A DNA stretch of 64,000 nucleotides, taken from assembly GCA_036924085.1 (NCBI GenBank), contig JAVGWX010000007.1, forward strand, positions 97,238,641 to 97,302,640. Direction: 5' to 3'. Below the pieces are notes generated by a model. The model was not told the DNA's origin and did no database searches. It was given only the letters and a program-made list of their open reading frames with translations. Shown in pieces: positions 32,903 through 42,997 of this stretch (the stretch's first letter is position 1; every line of letters starts with the position of its first letter). This stretch comes from Ariolimax columbianus. Taxonomy: Eukaryota; Mollusca; Gastropoda; Stylommatophora; Arionidae. The position numbers and the translations under genes were made by a program.

Positions 32903-35476
32903 TTCTTCTTCTTCTTCTGCGTACACAGTCAGACAGCAACCATTATTTTTTCGAAAAAAGCGGCGGTCGTCCTGAGACTCTCGCCACTACCATAGAGCTT
33001 GTCTTGCAGTTCCACTGGCAATGGCCACATCTGCTCTCTCTGATCCCCGTATGTCGGGCAGTTCTGCAGCAGATGTTCAGTTGTCATTTTACCAGTACCG
33101 CACGGGCATTCGTCGGTACACCCTATCTTCAATTTGTTGAATAGGTGGTACCTCAGTCTATTGTGGCCAGTGCGAAGTCTGAAGACAACGACCTGCTCTC
33201 TTCGGTTCAACTGGTAATAGGCATCGTTTTTGGTGTAACCAGTATGTTCGGTTTCCCATTTGGTAATGTACCTGGCTTTGATAAGCCGTTTTGACTCTTC
33301 GTACGTCATACTGGTATCTGTTTGTGGTAGCCTTGCACCTTCTTTTGCCAGTCTGTCTGCCTCCTCGTTGCCTTGGATGTTGCAGTGTGACGGAACCCAC
33401 TGTACCACTACCCTTTTTGGTGCGGACAGCTGGCACAGTTTGCAGAGTGCTGCTCTTAAGTCATTAAGCTCAGTGTTTTTCTGGCTTTTTAGCGCTGTGA
33501 CTACGGCGAGAGCATCTGTCAACAAGACTATGTGGCTCTCATTTTCACTGTGTGTTGCCATTTCTTCCACTGCCGCCCTCAGTGCCTCTGCCTCCGCTCT
33601 GAAATTGCTTGTGTACTTACCAGTAGCGAATGACAGTGTTATTTTTCTGCCATTTGGTAGGTTCAGGAATGCTCCTGCCCCTCCGTTCTGTGTAGTGTTT
33701 GTTACAGAACCGTCGGTGTATGCATGGGTCCAGTCCATGCTTGGGTAGCTTTTCGTTATGAAGCTTAGGGTAGTGTCTCTCCTTTCTTTTTCGGTCTGGC
33801 AGTTTTTGTTTGCAATACCTGGTATATTTTCTACCACCTCTGGAAATATGTCCTGCCTCCAAGTAGGTTTTCGTACAGTAGTGATGGGTTTTGGTGTTGT
33901 TAGTGCGTTTATGGGGTCTTCGTGCATCTTTGCTTTGGCTATTTCTGCAAAGTTTCTCCGCTTTAGTTTCCCAGTTCCCAAATTGTTTAGCCTCTGGTAC
34001 ATTGGATGGTCCGTCAGTCTTCGGAGTTTCTCTGACTGCAGCTGGGCTCTGCAGTCTCTTCTGTCGGTCATGGATTGCAGTTTTGTAATCTTTTCAAGTT
34101 CTACAATTGGCGTTGACTTCATGCCACCTGTTATGATTCTCATAGCTTGGTTTTGAAGTTTGTTAACTTTATCGAAGTTCGCCTTCGCTGCTGTTGTCCA
34201 TGCCGCGATACCATACTCGAGAACTGGTCTCACTCTTCCAGTGTACAGTTTCTTTAGTATGCCTTCGTCTGCTCCCCAGCTTGTGCCAGCAAGTTTCCTC
34301 ATGATCGCCATTCTTTCTCTGGCTTTCATTCGGTTTCTCTCAATCTGACTTTTCCATGTCATGCGCCGATCAAATGTGACTCCCAGATAGGTTGGGTTGT
34401 CGTTTGGCTGCAGGATTTTGCCATTTAGGCTTAATTTGGTACTTTGGGGTTTTAATGAGAGCGAGAATATTGTGCACGTGGTTTTCTCCTCGTTTATTTT
34501 GACCAGCCATGAGTTCGCCCACTCTTCCAGCGATGTTAGGGCCGTTTGCATCCGATTTCTTGCTATGGTGAGATTCTTTTCAGAAGTCCACATAGCCAGA
34601 TCGTCTGCAAACATTGAGCTATGGACTCTTCTTGGTATATTCTCTGTAATATCGTTTATATATACCAGGAAGAGTGTGGGGGACAGTACTCCCCCTTGGG
34701 GTACTCCCTGCTCGAGTGTCACCTTTTTGCTCATCTGCCCTTGTACTTGGACTCTGGCCGTTCTTTGTTTGAGGTAGTGGTTGATCCACTTGTACATCTT
34801 CCCACAAACATCACTTCTTCTTAACTTGACTCTAAGTCCGTCCTTCCAGACTTTGTCAAATGCCTTTTCCAGATCCACCCAAACAGCTACTGTGTGTTTC
34901 TGTGCCTGGTAGGCATCTTCTATCTCCTGGGCTATGAGGATGACCTGGTCCTCAGTGGATCTGTGCTGTCTAAAGCCGGCTTGCTGTGGAATTAGTATTC
35001 GTTTTTCTTCCAGATGCCACATCAGTCTGGTGTTTATCATCCGTTCCATCAGCTTGCCGACACAGCTCAGTAGGCTTATGGGCCTGTATCCATTCGGATC
35101 TGTTTTGTCCTTTCCTGTTTTTGGTACTGGTACCAGTATTGCATCCTTCCATGCCTGGGGTACAATACCCCTTTTCCAGCTTTGGTTCAGGACTGATAGT
35201 AGTTTTTTCTTCGCTGTTTGGCCCAGCCCCATCAGCATTTCGTTTGTTATCCCGTCTTTTCCGGGAGATTTCCTTTTCTTTAGTGTTCTCATAGCCTCTT
35301 CCATTTCGCGCATGGTTAGTTTGGCCATCATGTGCTCTTCAGGAGCCGTATTTATGTTTTCGTGTCCTTTTAGCTCTTCGCTAATATCTGTATGCTTATC
35401 TGCAGGGACCTCGATGTGGTTTGCTCTGGCATAGTGATCGACAAAGGCGTTTGCGGCTTTCTTACCTGTGATCAAG
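32903..35476 (-). mobile_element. I-group LINE, 5'-truncated insertion with perfect TSD
   Basis: The insertion is delimited by 13-bp direct repeats TTACATTGTGATC at 32890-32902 and 35477-35489. The - strand element ends in a (GAA)n tail and starts inside the linker before RT, as expected for target-primed reverse transcription with 5' truncation. It contains one long open frame (next entry). Other insertions of the family: 41349-42795 (+) and 42998-45204 (-). Confidence 0.95.
32929..35475 (-). CDS. I-group LINE ORF2 fragment: RT, RNase H and Cys/His tail (848 aa)
   Basis: An uninterrupted frame that begins at the truncation point, so it lacks the endonuclease. RT: KRKSPGKDGITNEML, YRPISLLSCVGKLMERMI, WVDLEKAFDKVW, QGVPQGGVLSPTLF and catalytic FADDLAMW. 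RNase H (~residues 585-720): YTDGSVTN, FRAEAEALRAAV, LLTDALAVV and VPSHCNIQGNEEADRLA, with all acidic and His positions present. The C-terminal CTDECPCGTG...TEHLLQNCP block looks zinc-binding. An RNase H domain behind RT places it in the I/R1/LOA-type assemblage; I favour an I-group (Nimb-like) element. The intact 848-codon frame implies a recent insertion. Confidence 0.92.
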   Translation of the reverse strand: MITGKKAANAFVDHYARANHIEVPADKHTDISEELKGHENINTAPEEHMMAKLTMREMEEAMRTLKKRKSPGKDGITNEMLMGLGQTAKKKLLSVLNQSWKRGIVPQAWKDAILVPVPKTGKDKTDPNGYRPISLLSCVGKLMERMINTRLMWHLEEKRILIPQQAGFRQHRSTEDQVILIAQEIEDAYQAQKHTVAVWVDLEKAFDKVWKDGLRVKLRRSDVCGKMYKWINHYLKQRTARVQVQGQMSKKVTLEQGVPQGGVLSPTLFLVYINDITENIPRRVHSSMFADDLAMWTSEKNLTIARNRMQTALTSLEEWANSWLVKINEEKTTCTIFSLSLKPQSTKLSLNGKILQPNDNPTYLGVTFDRRMTWKSQIERNRMKARERMAIMRKLAGTSWGADEGILKKLYTGRVRPVLEYGIAAWTTAAKANFDKVNKLQNQAMRIITGGMKSTPIVELEKITKLQSMTDRRDCRAQLQSEKLRRLTDHPMYQRLNNLGTGKLKRRNFAEIAKAKMHEDPINALTTPKPITTVRKPTWRQDIFPEVVENIPGIANKNCQTEKERRDTTLSFITKSYPSMDWTHAYTDGSVTNTTQNGGAGAFLNLPNGRKITLSFATGKYTSNFRAEAEALRAAVEEMATHSENESHIVLLTDALAVVTALKSQKNTELNDLRAALCKLCQLSAPKRVVVQWVPSHCNIQGNEEADRLAKEGARLPQTDTSMTYEESKRLIKARYITKWETEHTGYTKNDAYYQLNRREQVVVFRLRTGHNRLRYHLFNKLKIGCTDECPCGTGKMTTEHLLQNCPTYGDQREQMWPLPVELQDKLYGSGESLRTTAAFFEKIMVAV

Positions 35477-35489
35477 TTACATTGTGATC

Positions 35490-36254
35490 AAAAGGTTATG
35501 TTTAATGAAAATATAAAACAATGCATAACAAATATAGTATTCCATCTCACACTGACTTTATCCCTCACACAAAACAAGCAATTATTTCATGTCACCTTAT
35601 AGTTGATCACAACTTATATACGTGTTTCCTGCAACACCCTACCAATAGGAAACAATGTGACCACATTCCTACGTGACAATACATGCTTGTTAGACAATAT
35701 TTGTTTATCTAGCAGTCTTTGCACTTGAGGAGGCAAATGCTTCTGTGTGCTTGTATATGTGTGATGATTATATAAGCATGCTCTGTTATAGCAGTTTCAT
35801 GATTGAATAATGATTGTGTTAAATGGAACAGAATATAACAGAAGCTCAATCAATTTGGGTTGAGGGCGAGAAACTGAAAACTGGATACAGTTTCATGTAT
35901 TTGCTTTATAACCACAGATCGTTGTCTCTTGTCTTTAAGATTTGACAAGTTCAGCAAAAGCTGTATTGATGTCACTCAAGAAAAAATATGGCAATGTAAG
36001 ATTCTGGAACAGTAACTTGGTTCACAAGGGGAGAATACTTTGTGCATTCCTTGACAGATATGAAAAAATATAATAGCAAAACATTAGAAGATCACTGTCA
36101 ACAATGATATATCAAACATATTGGCTACAGCTTTAGAAAAGAGAGTCTGGGAAAGCTTTGTTACAAACAAATAAGAGAGAGAGTGATAGAAGTAGGGTAA
36201 TGTCACCAGGAGACAACCAGAACCTATGGAAACATCATCATCATTTGTGGGCGG
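35490..36254. other. Intergenic sequence, nothing recognised
   Basis: No motif or repeat seen. Confidence 0.4.
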
Positions 36255-36545
36255 GGGACGGAGCATAGATTCCAGCATAGTGAATGAACTGACAGCAGCT
36301 AGCGACTCATAGCTGGCTGCTTGCATCAGGGTCAGCAAACCAGAGCTGACCAAGACCCTATTCCGCCTCCCAAACGGCGGCTCTGATAACAGGATGCAAG
36401 AGAATAGGAATCGCGGGGAGAAAGTAAATCCAGCACCAAAAAAATAACCCCAGCTGAAAGTGTCAGGTCGGAAAGATGCAGATATCGCAGCGTAGCTGTA
36501 AACTACGACAAAACGAGCGTCCTTTTCATGACGAACACTGAAGAA
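36255..36545 (+). mobile_element. Diverged SINE S1-related copy
   Basis: It shares the S1 order of blocks: GGGTCAGCAAACCAGAGCTG, the AACAGGATGCA region, and CGTAGCTGTAAACTACGAC. It has many differences, so it is an older or different subfamily. Confidence 0.65.
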
Positions 36546-36697
36546 GTGAAAGTGGAACAAAAAGATGCAGGCCTCCAAGTTCAGTTACACATTTTATTTA
36601 CACAAAAATGCTGCATGGAATGTCACTAGAATGTTTTAGTGGTCTGGTGACAGCAATCGTGTCTGTGCACAACAAACTGTCCCTACTGATTCTTAAC

Positions 36698-36846
36698 AGT
36701 TATTTTAATAACTTCTCTCAAGGCATTATTTTTAACTGCCCACTTGGATTTTCTATTTTTATATCAGTTATTTTAATAACTTCTCCCAAGGCATCATTTT
36801 TAACTGCCCACTTGGATTTTCTATTTTTATATCAGTTATTTTAATT
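36698..36846. repeat. Two tandem copies of a ~69-bp unit
   Basis: TTATTTTAATAACTTCTC and CACTTGGATTTTCTATTTTT recur with a spacing of about 69 bp. Confidence 0.85.
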
Positions 36847-36887
36847 AACTCCTCTAACTATGCTGTTTTTTGTTTCCTTTTTTTAAT

Positions 36888-37218
36888 CTTCTTTGTTCGT
36901 TCTCAATCTCTCGCTACCAAGCCCTGAAATGGGCTTTGCAAGTAGCAGGATGTTGTCCAGAGAACAGAATGCATTGTGTCGTAGTTTACAGCTTGACTGC
37001 TATATTTGCACCTTTCGGTCCAACACATCCGACTTTAGCAGGCATTTTTCAGTACCGGGTTAGCCTTCCCTCTTCAATCCCTTCTCCTCAGCCAGCCTGC
37101 TCTGTTGCAGCCTGTTATCCAGGTTCACCGTGTGGAGTTGTAGAAGTGTCTTGACAGCTCTGGTTTGCTGGCACTGACATCAGCGATCGGTTGCTGACAG
37201 CTGCAGCTCATGCACTCT
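36888..37218 (-). mobile_element. SINE S1, copy with short T/A-rich flanking repeats
   Basis: Nearly full-length, but missing the outermost head sequence. It is flanked by similar CCTTTTTTTAA / CCTTTTTTAA strings that may be the target duplication. A shorter diverged S1-like segment may follow at 37260-37315. Confidence 0.75.
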
Positions 37219-38276
37219 CCTTTTTTAAATGTTTTTTGTTACTGTTGGGAGGGTAAGGAACTTTGTACTGCATTATATAGTTGGACTGCGATATCTGCAC
37301 GTGGAACATCCGCTAACATGTCTAATTTGAAGTTTGATTTCTGACTTTTACTTAGTGATCATTTATCCAGATTATTCTGGTTTTAGAGTAATAAAGATTC
37401 ACTCCTCCTATTATTAACAAAAGTCCAGCTGCTGGATATTTCTTGTCAGAATCTTTGAGAGTTGGATGCGTACCTCTGGAGCATTTAGTTAGATGCATAT
37501 TGTTTCCACTTCCAGCTATGGCATCATTCAGACAGTAACTACACCCCTTTAATAGGCTTGTAGCATGCTACTTATGTAAAATTTGTATTGATCATTCAGT
37601 GTTGTTGATGGTGTCACAACTTAGCCGTGTCCTATAGATCTCATAATCAGGAGAGCTTTCTATAAGTCTGGAGCCAAGATAAATTAATATGTCTCCAGTT
37701 TGCATCTTGTCCAAATGTGATATAACGAATACTTATTGTTGGTTTGTTTGAGCAGATTTACTGAATATGTGTTTTCGTGTTGACCAATGTTTGAATCCAC
37801 TTATATTATGAGACAAGTGTCTTAAATCAGCAGATGTCTGTGAATTGTGAATTGATTTGTTTATCATTGTCATTATTCTCCTTTTCAGTTATGTAACTGT
37901 CTGCACTATTTATCCAAATTATAAAAATGTAAAAAGCATGAAGTGATTGCAGAACATAACAATCTTATAAATGTTATACGACAGTGTAATACAGTCCTCA
38001 GAATTCCAATATAAAACGAAACATCAGTTTCAAAGATTACTTTCTTTTATTTTTTCCACATCAAATTAAAATGCACATAAAATCATAAGCACAAATATGT
38101 CAACATATAGGGGCTAGACCATAGGTCTCTGACAATCTGGAGATTTTGTACATAATGCACAAATGTTAGTCCCTGAAGCTATCCATACCCAGGCTGGTGC
38201 TCCTATAGTCTGATAAACAGCATCTTGTTATTCATTCCAAACTTCTATAGAAGTGTATGTCACATAATAGATGGTG
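37219..38276. other. Intergenic sequence, nothing recognised
   Basis: Apart from the possible S1 remnant at 37260-37315, no feature seen. Confidence 0.4.
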
Positions 38277-38436
38277 CTGAAGACGGATGTGTTGGACTGA
38301 AAGGTTCAAATTTCGCAGTCAAGCTGTAAACTAGCGACACAACGCATTCCATTCTCCTGACTACATCCTGCTACTTGCAAATCCCTGTTCAAGGCTTGGT
38401 AGAGGGAGATTGAGAATGAACGAAGAAGAAGACACA
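38277..38436 (+). mobile_element. SINE S1, 5'-truncated copy with GAAGAAGAAG tail
   Basis: Only the 3' half is present, from GAAGACGGATGTGTTGG to GAACGAAGAAGAAG. Confidence 0.8.
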
Positions 38437-38716
38437 ACAGACCTTGTTTTCTCCTTAGTAACACAATGTATCTGTATCATTCAGCCTTTGTGACTATTAT
38501 GTTGTTGGTTGAGACTCAACTTGTCTAAGCTCTCAAAGGTTTGTCTGGAAATCAATACCCTGCTCTCAAATATCTGTCATCAGACTCTGTTCTCAAACTT
38601 ATTCTCATTATCTGTTCTCAGACTCTGCTCCACGATGCGACCAGTGCAAACAGAATGTATCAGTTCCCCTGACTTCCTCTCACTGAATTACTCTGTTCCT
38701 CACCATCAGTCTTCTG

Positions 38717-39035
38717 TATTGAGTCTAAATGAAAGTATGCTCTTCTTTCAACCAGAGATATTTTCTCTGGTTATCTCATCTTCTCTGTTTGTCCACTGGA
38801 TCTCTTCTTGTTCAACCATTGTTTTTCTGTGTTCTTATTCTATGTTGCTATGTTTTTAACTTTCAGTCCTGTTTTGAGTTCCAAGTGAAAGGAGTATGCT
38901 CCTTTCAACCACAAAGTTTCTCTGGGTATCTCTTCCTCACTGTTTGCCCTCTGTGTCTCCTCTTGTTCTTCTGTCTTGTGCTCTTTGCCAATCCCATTTT
39001 GAGTTTCAAAGCACAAAGTATTTCTGGTTATCGGA
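38717..39035. repeat. Degenerate repeat, 2.5 units of 120-155 bp
   Basis: Segments with TTGAGT...AAAGTATGCTC, TTTCAACCA and TCTCTGGTTATCTC recur three times with drift. The open frames here are chance. Confidence 0.6.
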
Positions 39036-39708
39036 TCTAAATTCTTGTTCAGCTTTAACGAGTGCCGCACCCTAAAATAATAGCTACAGTCTAATCAAAA
39101 CCTCCGGTCTGCTAAGACAAAAATTGCTGGGCCTCACGAGGTTTGTGCAAGTCATTTATGTGTCTGTTGCTTCATACTCCTCTCTTTCCTACGTTTTTTA
39201 GCTTGTCAATTAAATGGTCAGTTTTTCTCCTGGCCTGCCGCACACAGCCACCAATAACTAAGTTACATACCTTCCTGACAAGCTTTCATCTCATCTGAAA
39301 TTGGGTGAGCAGCCAAGTTTACTCATGTTGCTGATTGAAACCATAATTTATCCAAATTTTGAATCTGTGGTCTATAGTTGTGTTCCAATTTGCTGGGTGT
39401 TTAGATGTAACTTGGTTGTCTGAAGTGTAAAGAACACTCACCTACATGCACCTGGACCTGAACAATTAGCCGACCACTAAACCACTTGCTTCCAACCAGG
39501 CTGGCTATTGCTCAAGTTATTTATTCGTGTAACTTATGAATTCCTTCTCATTCTAAACAAGTATTAAGTCACTCACTATGCTATTCATCCAGCGCCCAAC
39601 TGATTGTCACATGTTCGCTAAGTTAACTAGTTATTCTTAACTAATTATTCTCACATAGGAAAACCTTAGTGAAATCTTTGTTTGAGATACTTCCAACTTT
39701 TGAACCAA
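39036..39708. other. Intergenic sequence, nothing recognised
   Basis: No feature seen. Confidence 0.4.
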
Positions 39709-39950
39709 GGGTAATGATGTCACTGAATGTAACTTAGTCACATCGGAAGGTGTACAAGGGTAATGATGTCACTGAATGTAACTTAGTCACATCGGAAGGT
39801 GTACAAGGGTAATGATGTCACTGAATGTAACTTAGTCACAACGGAAAGTGTACAAGGGTAATGATGTCACTGAATGTAACTTAGTCACATCGGAAGGTGT
39901 ACAAGGGTAATGATGTCACTGAATGTAACTTAGTCACAACGGAAGGTGTA
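39709..39950. repeat. 49-bp minisatellite, 5 units
   Basis: Units contain GGGTAATGATGTCACTGAAT, GTAACTTAGTCACATCGG and AAGGTGTACAA. Nearly identical. Confidence 0.97.
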
Positions 39951-40314
39951 AGACTATTGAAATATTTTTTTTTTAAATTTACTATTGTTATTGTTTTTTT
40001 TAGTCCTCCCTCAAACTGAAAAATGTTTACTGAAGAAATAAAATGATTTAAATACTGTTTGATGTGTTGTTTTTTCTTATGACTGTTAAAATCCTGTTTT
40101 GTTGTTACAATCAGACTTTTTAAAATGTAGTTTTATATACTGGTATTGGTGTAACATTGAGGTCTTTACATCTTGAGCAAGTCTGTGATGGTACACAGAG
40201 CATTTTGTTCTTGATTTGGTAAACACACTTAGAGAGCTTGTATAAATGTATCACATGAGTGGCTCCAGTTTTCAGACTAAAAAAATTGACAAAAACTATA
40301 TCAATGATGAGGTG

Positions 40315-40846
40315 ACTACCAGATGTATAGATTGTCAAGACTTCCAGATGTATAGATTGTCAAGACTTCCAGATGTATAGATTGTCAAGACTGCCAGATG
40401 TATAGATTGTCAAGACTGCCAGATGTATAGATTGTCAAGACTGCCAGATGTATAGATTGTCAAGACCGCCAGATGTATAGATTTCTAAGACTGCCAGATG
40501 TATAGATTGCTAAGACTGCCAGATGTATAGATTGTCAAGACTGCCAGGTGTATAGATTGTCAAGACTGCCAGATGTATAGATTGTCAAGACTGCCAGATG
40601 TATAGATTGTCAAGACTGCCAGATGTATAGATTGTCAAGACTGCCAGATGTATAGATTGTCAAGACTGCCAGATGTATAGATTGCTAAAACTGCCAGATG
40701 TATAGATTGCTAAGACTGCCAGATGTATAGATTGTCAAGACTGCCAGATGTATAGATTGTCAAGACTGCCAGATGTATAGATTGTCAAGACTGCCAGATG
40801 TATAGATTGCTAAAACTGTCAGATGTATAGATTATCAAGACTACCA
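40315..40846. repeat. 25-bp minisatellite, 21 units
   Basis: Units of CCAGATGTATAGATTGTCAA plus GACTG, with occasional GCTAA variants. Confidence 0.97.
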
Positions 40847-40971
40847 GCTGTTGATGACCATGACCTACTCTAGATGATAGCTGGCCTTGAGTTATTCCAG
40901 ATATTAATTAACCTTGACTACTTCAGGTGTTCGCTGGGTGTGACTTAATCCAGGTGTTTGCTGGGTTGCAC

Positions 40972-41160
40972 TTTATTTTTATTGTGCGCCTGTTGGCGCA
41001 GTGCATCCGACTTTGGCATGCGTTTATGTAAGGGTCTGCTTCCTCCCATATTATCTAAAGGTTGGCTTTTCTGGGATAACGGCCGGTGCTGTGATGGGGA
41101 TTGAACACAGCACCTTTGGTTTGTGAGCCGTGCTACTTAACCACTAGGCCACACCGTACC
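40972..41160 (-). mobile_element. tRNA-derived SINE with A and B boxes
   Basis: The - strand head GGTACGGTGTGGCCTAGTGG contains a perfect A box TGGCCTAGTGG (41141-41151) and a B box GTTCAATCCCC (41096-41106) at tRNA spacing. A non-tRNA body follows, ending GCGCCAACAGGCGCACAATA and an A/T-rich tail. Short CTGGGTT strings flank it and could be a target duplication. It is a SINE, not a tRNA gene, because the 3' acceptor half is replaced. Confidence 0.8.
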
Positions 41161-41336
41161 TGGGTTTGAGTTAATCAAGATGAGAGCTTGTCAGGAAGGT
41201 AGGTAACTAATGCTTGTGCTTCCTTAGGAGTCTTACGATACATCTCACTTTACATCTGCATGCATACATTCTCTTATCTTTTGTCCCCACAGATCTGAGC
41301 ATTCATTGTTTAAACTACAGATATGTTCTCTCTTTG
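41161..41336. other. Intergenic sequence before LINE
   Basis: Short unique stretch. A TTTTGTCCCCACAG acceptor-like string sits at 41279-41292, but no exon could be recognised after it. Confidence 0.35.
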
Positions 41337-41348
41337 ATCATAAAAGGG

Positions 41349-42795
41349 CATGGAAAAGTCAGATCGAGAGAAACCGAATGAGAGCCAGAGAAAGAATGGC
41401 AATCATGAGGAAACTTGCTGGCACAAGCTGGGGAGCAGACGAAAGTATACTAAAGAAACTGTACACTGGAAGAGTGAGACCAGTTCTCGAGTATGGCATT
41501 GCGGCATGGACAACAGCAGCAAAGGCGAACTTCGATAAAATTAGCAAACTTTAAAACCAAGCCATGAGAGTTATAACAGGAGGCATGGAGTCAACGCCAA
41601 TTGTAGAACTTGAAAAGATTACAAAACTGCAATCCATGACCGATAGAAGAGACTGCAGAGCCCAGCTGCAGTTAGAGAAGCTCCGAAGACTGACTGACCA
41701 TCCAATGCACCAGAGACTAAACAATTTGGTAAATGGGAAACTAAAGCGGAGAAACTTTGCAGAAATAGCCAAAGCAAAGATGTACGAAGACCCTATGAAT
41801 GCACTAACAACACCAAAGCCCATCACTACTGTACGAAAACCTACCTGGAGGCAGGATATATTTCCAGAGGTGGTAGAAAATATACCAGGTATTGCAAACA
41901 AAAACTGCCAGACTGAAAAGAAAGAAGAGATACAACCCTGAGGTACATAACGAAAAACTACCCAAGCATGGACTGGGCCCATGCATACACCGACGGTTCT
42001 GTAACAAACACATCACAGAACGGAGGGGCAGAGGTATTCCTCAGCCTACAAAATGGCAGAAAAATAACACTATCAGTGGCAACTGGAAAATACACAAGCA
42101 ATTTCAGAGCTAATGCAGAGGCACTAAGGGCTGCAGTAGAAGAAATGGTGACAGGTAAAAGGAATGAAAGCCATATAGTCCTGCTTACAGATGCCCTGGC
42201 CGTAGTCACAGCATTAAAAAGCCAGTAAAATACTGAACTCAATGATTTAAGAGCAGTACTCTGTCAACTATGCCAGCAGTCCGCACCAAAAAGAGTAGTG
42301 GTACAGTGGGTACCATCCCACTGTAACATCCAAGGCAACGAGGAGGCAGACAAACTGGCAAAAGAAGTTGCAAGACTACCACAACCAGATACTAGTGTGA
42401 CATACGAAGAGTCAAAAAGGCTTATTAGAGCTAGATACATGACCAAATGGGAAACCGAACATACTGGCTACACAAAAAACGATGCCTATTACCAGTTGAA
42501 CAGAAGAGAGTAGGTCGTGGTCTTCAGACTTAGCACTGGCCACAATAGACTGAGGTACCACCTATTCAACAAATTGAAGATAGGTGGCACTGACGAATGC
42601 TCGTGTGGCACCGGGAAAATGACCGCTGAACATTTGCTGCAAAACTGCCCGACATACGAGGATCAGAGAAAGCAGATGTGACCATCACCAGTGCCAACAC
42701 AAGACAAGCTCTATGGCAGTGTCGACAGCCTCAGGATGACCTCTGCTTTTTTCGAAAAAATACAGGTTGACGTCTGACAGCGTACGACGAAGAAA
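41349..42795 (+). mobile_element. I-group LINE, second insertion (5'-truncated, TSD)
   Basis: Flanked by perfect 12-bp repeats ATCATAAAAGGG at 41337-41348 and 42796-42807. It starts in the RT thumb (KSQIERNRMRARERMAIMRK) and includes RNase H (YTDGSVTNTSQNGG..., VPSHCNIQGNEEADKLA) and the Cys/His tail. It is broken by stops at 41552, 42226 and 42511 and a frameshift near 41935. Older than the 32903 copy. Confidence 0.95.
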
Positions 42796-42807
42796 ATCAT
42801 AAAAGGG

Positions 42808-42985
42808 ACACCATTTCACTCCAAAAGGCACAAAAGCAATGCTTCTGGAGTATAGTAAGCCAACCTTCTAGATCAGCTCTTGAAAATCGAATCCCCAAAT
42901 GTACTTTGCCTGTCTTTTTTGGATTACTAGATGGTCCCTCTGAGCCGATCGGACTTCTGTAAATCAACTTTGGCTCCTGCCCTTC
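42808..42985. other. Spacer between two opposed LINE insertions
   Basis: 178 bp of non-LINE sequence, with an open stretch reading KAQKQCFWSIVSQPSRSALE. Not recognised. Confidence 0.35.
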
Positions 42986-42997
42986 TTGTCCTAATCT

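Noticed and set aside
33260..35434. + strand open frames of 100-166 codons
   Set aside because: Antisense shadows of the I-group LINE RT/RNase H frame.
38509..39040. Serine/phenylalanine-rich open frames as a membrane protein gene
   Set aside because: The sequence is a degenerate tandem repeat, and I see no signal peptide, conserved domain or splice sites.
40972..41160. Functional tRNA gene on the - strand
   Set aside because: Good internal promoter, but the 3' half is replaced by a SINE body.
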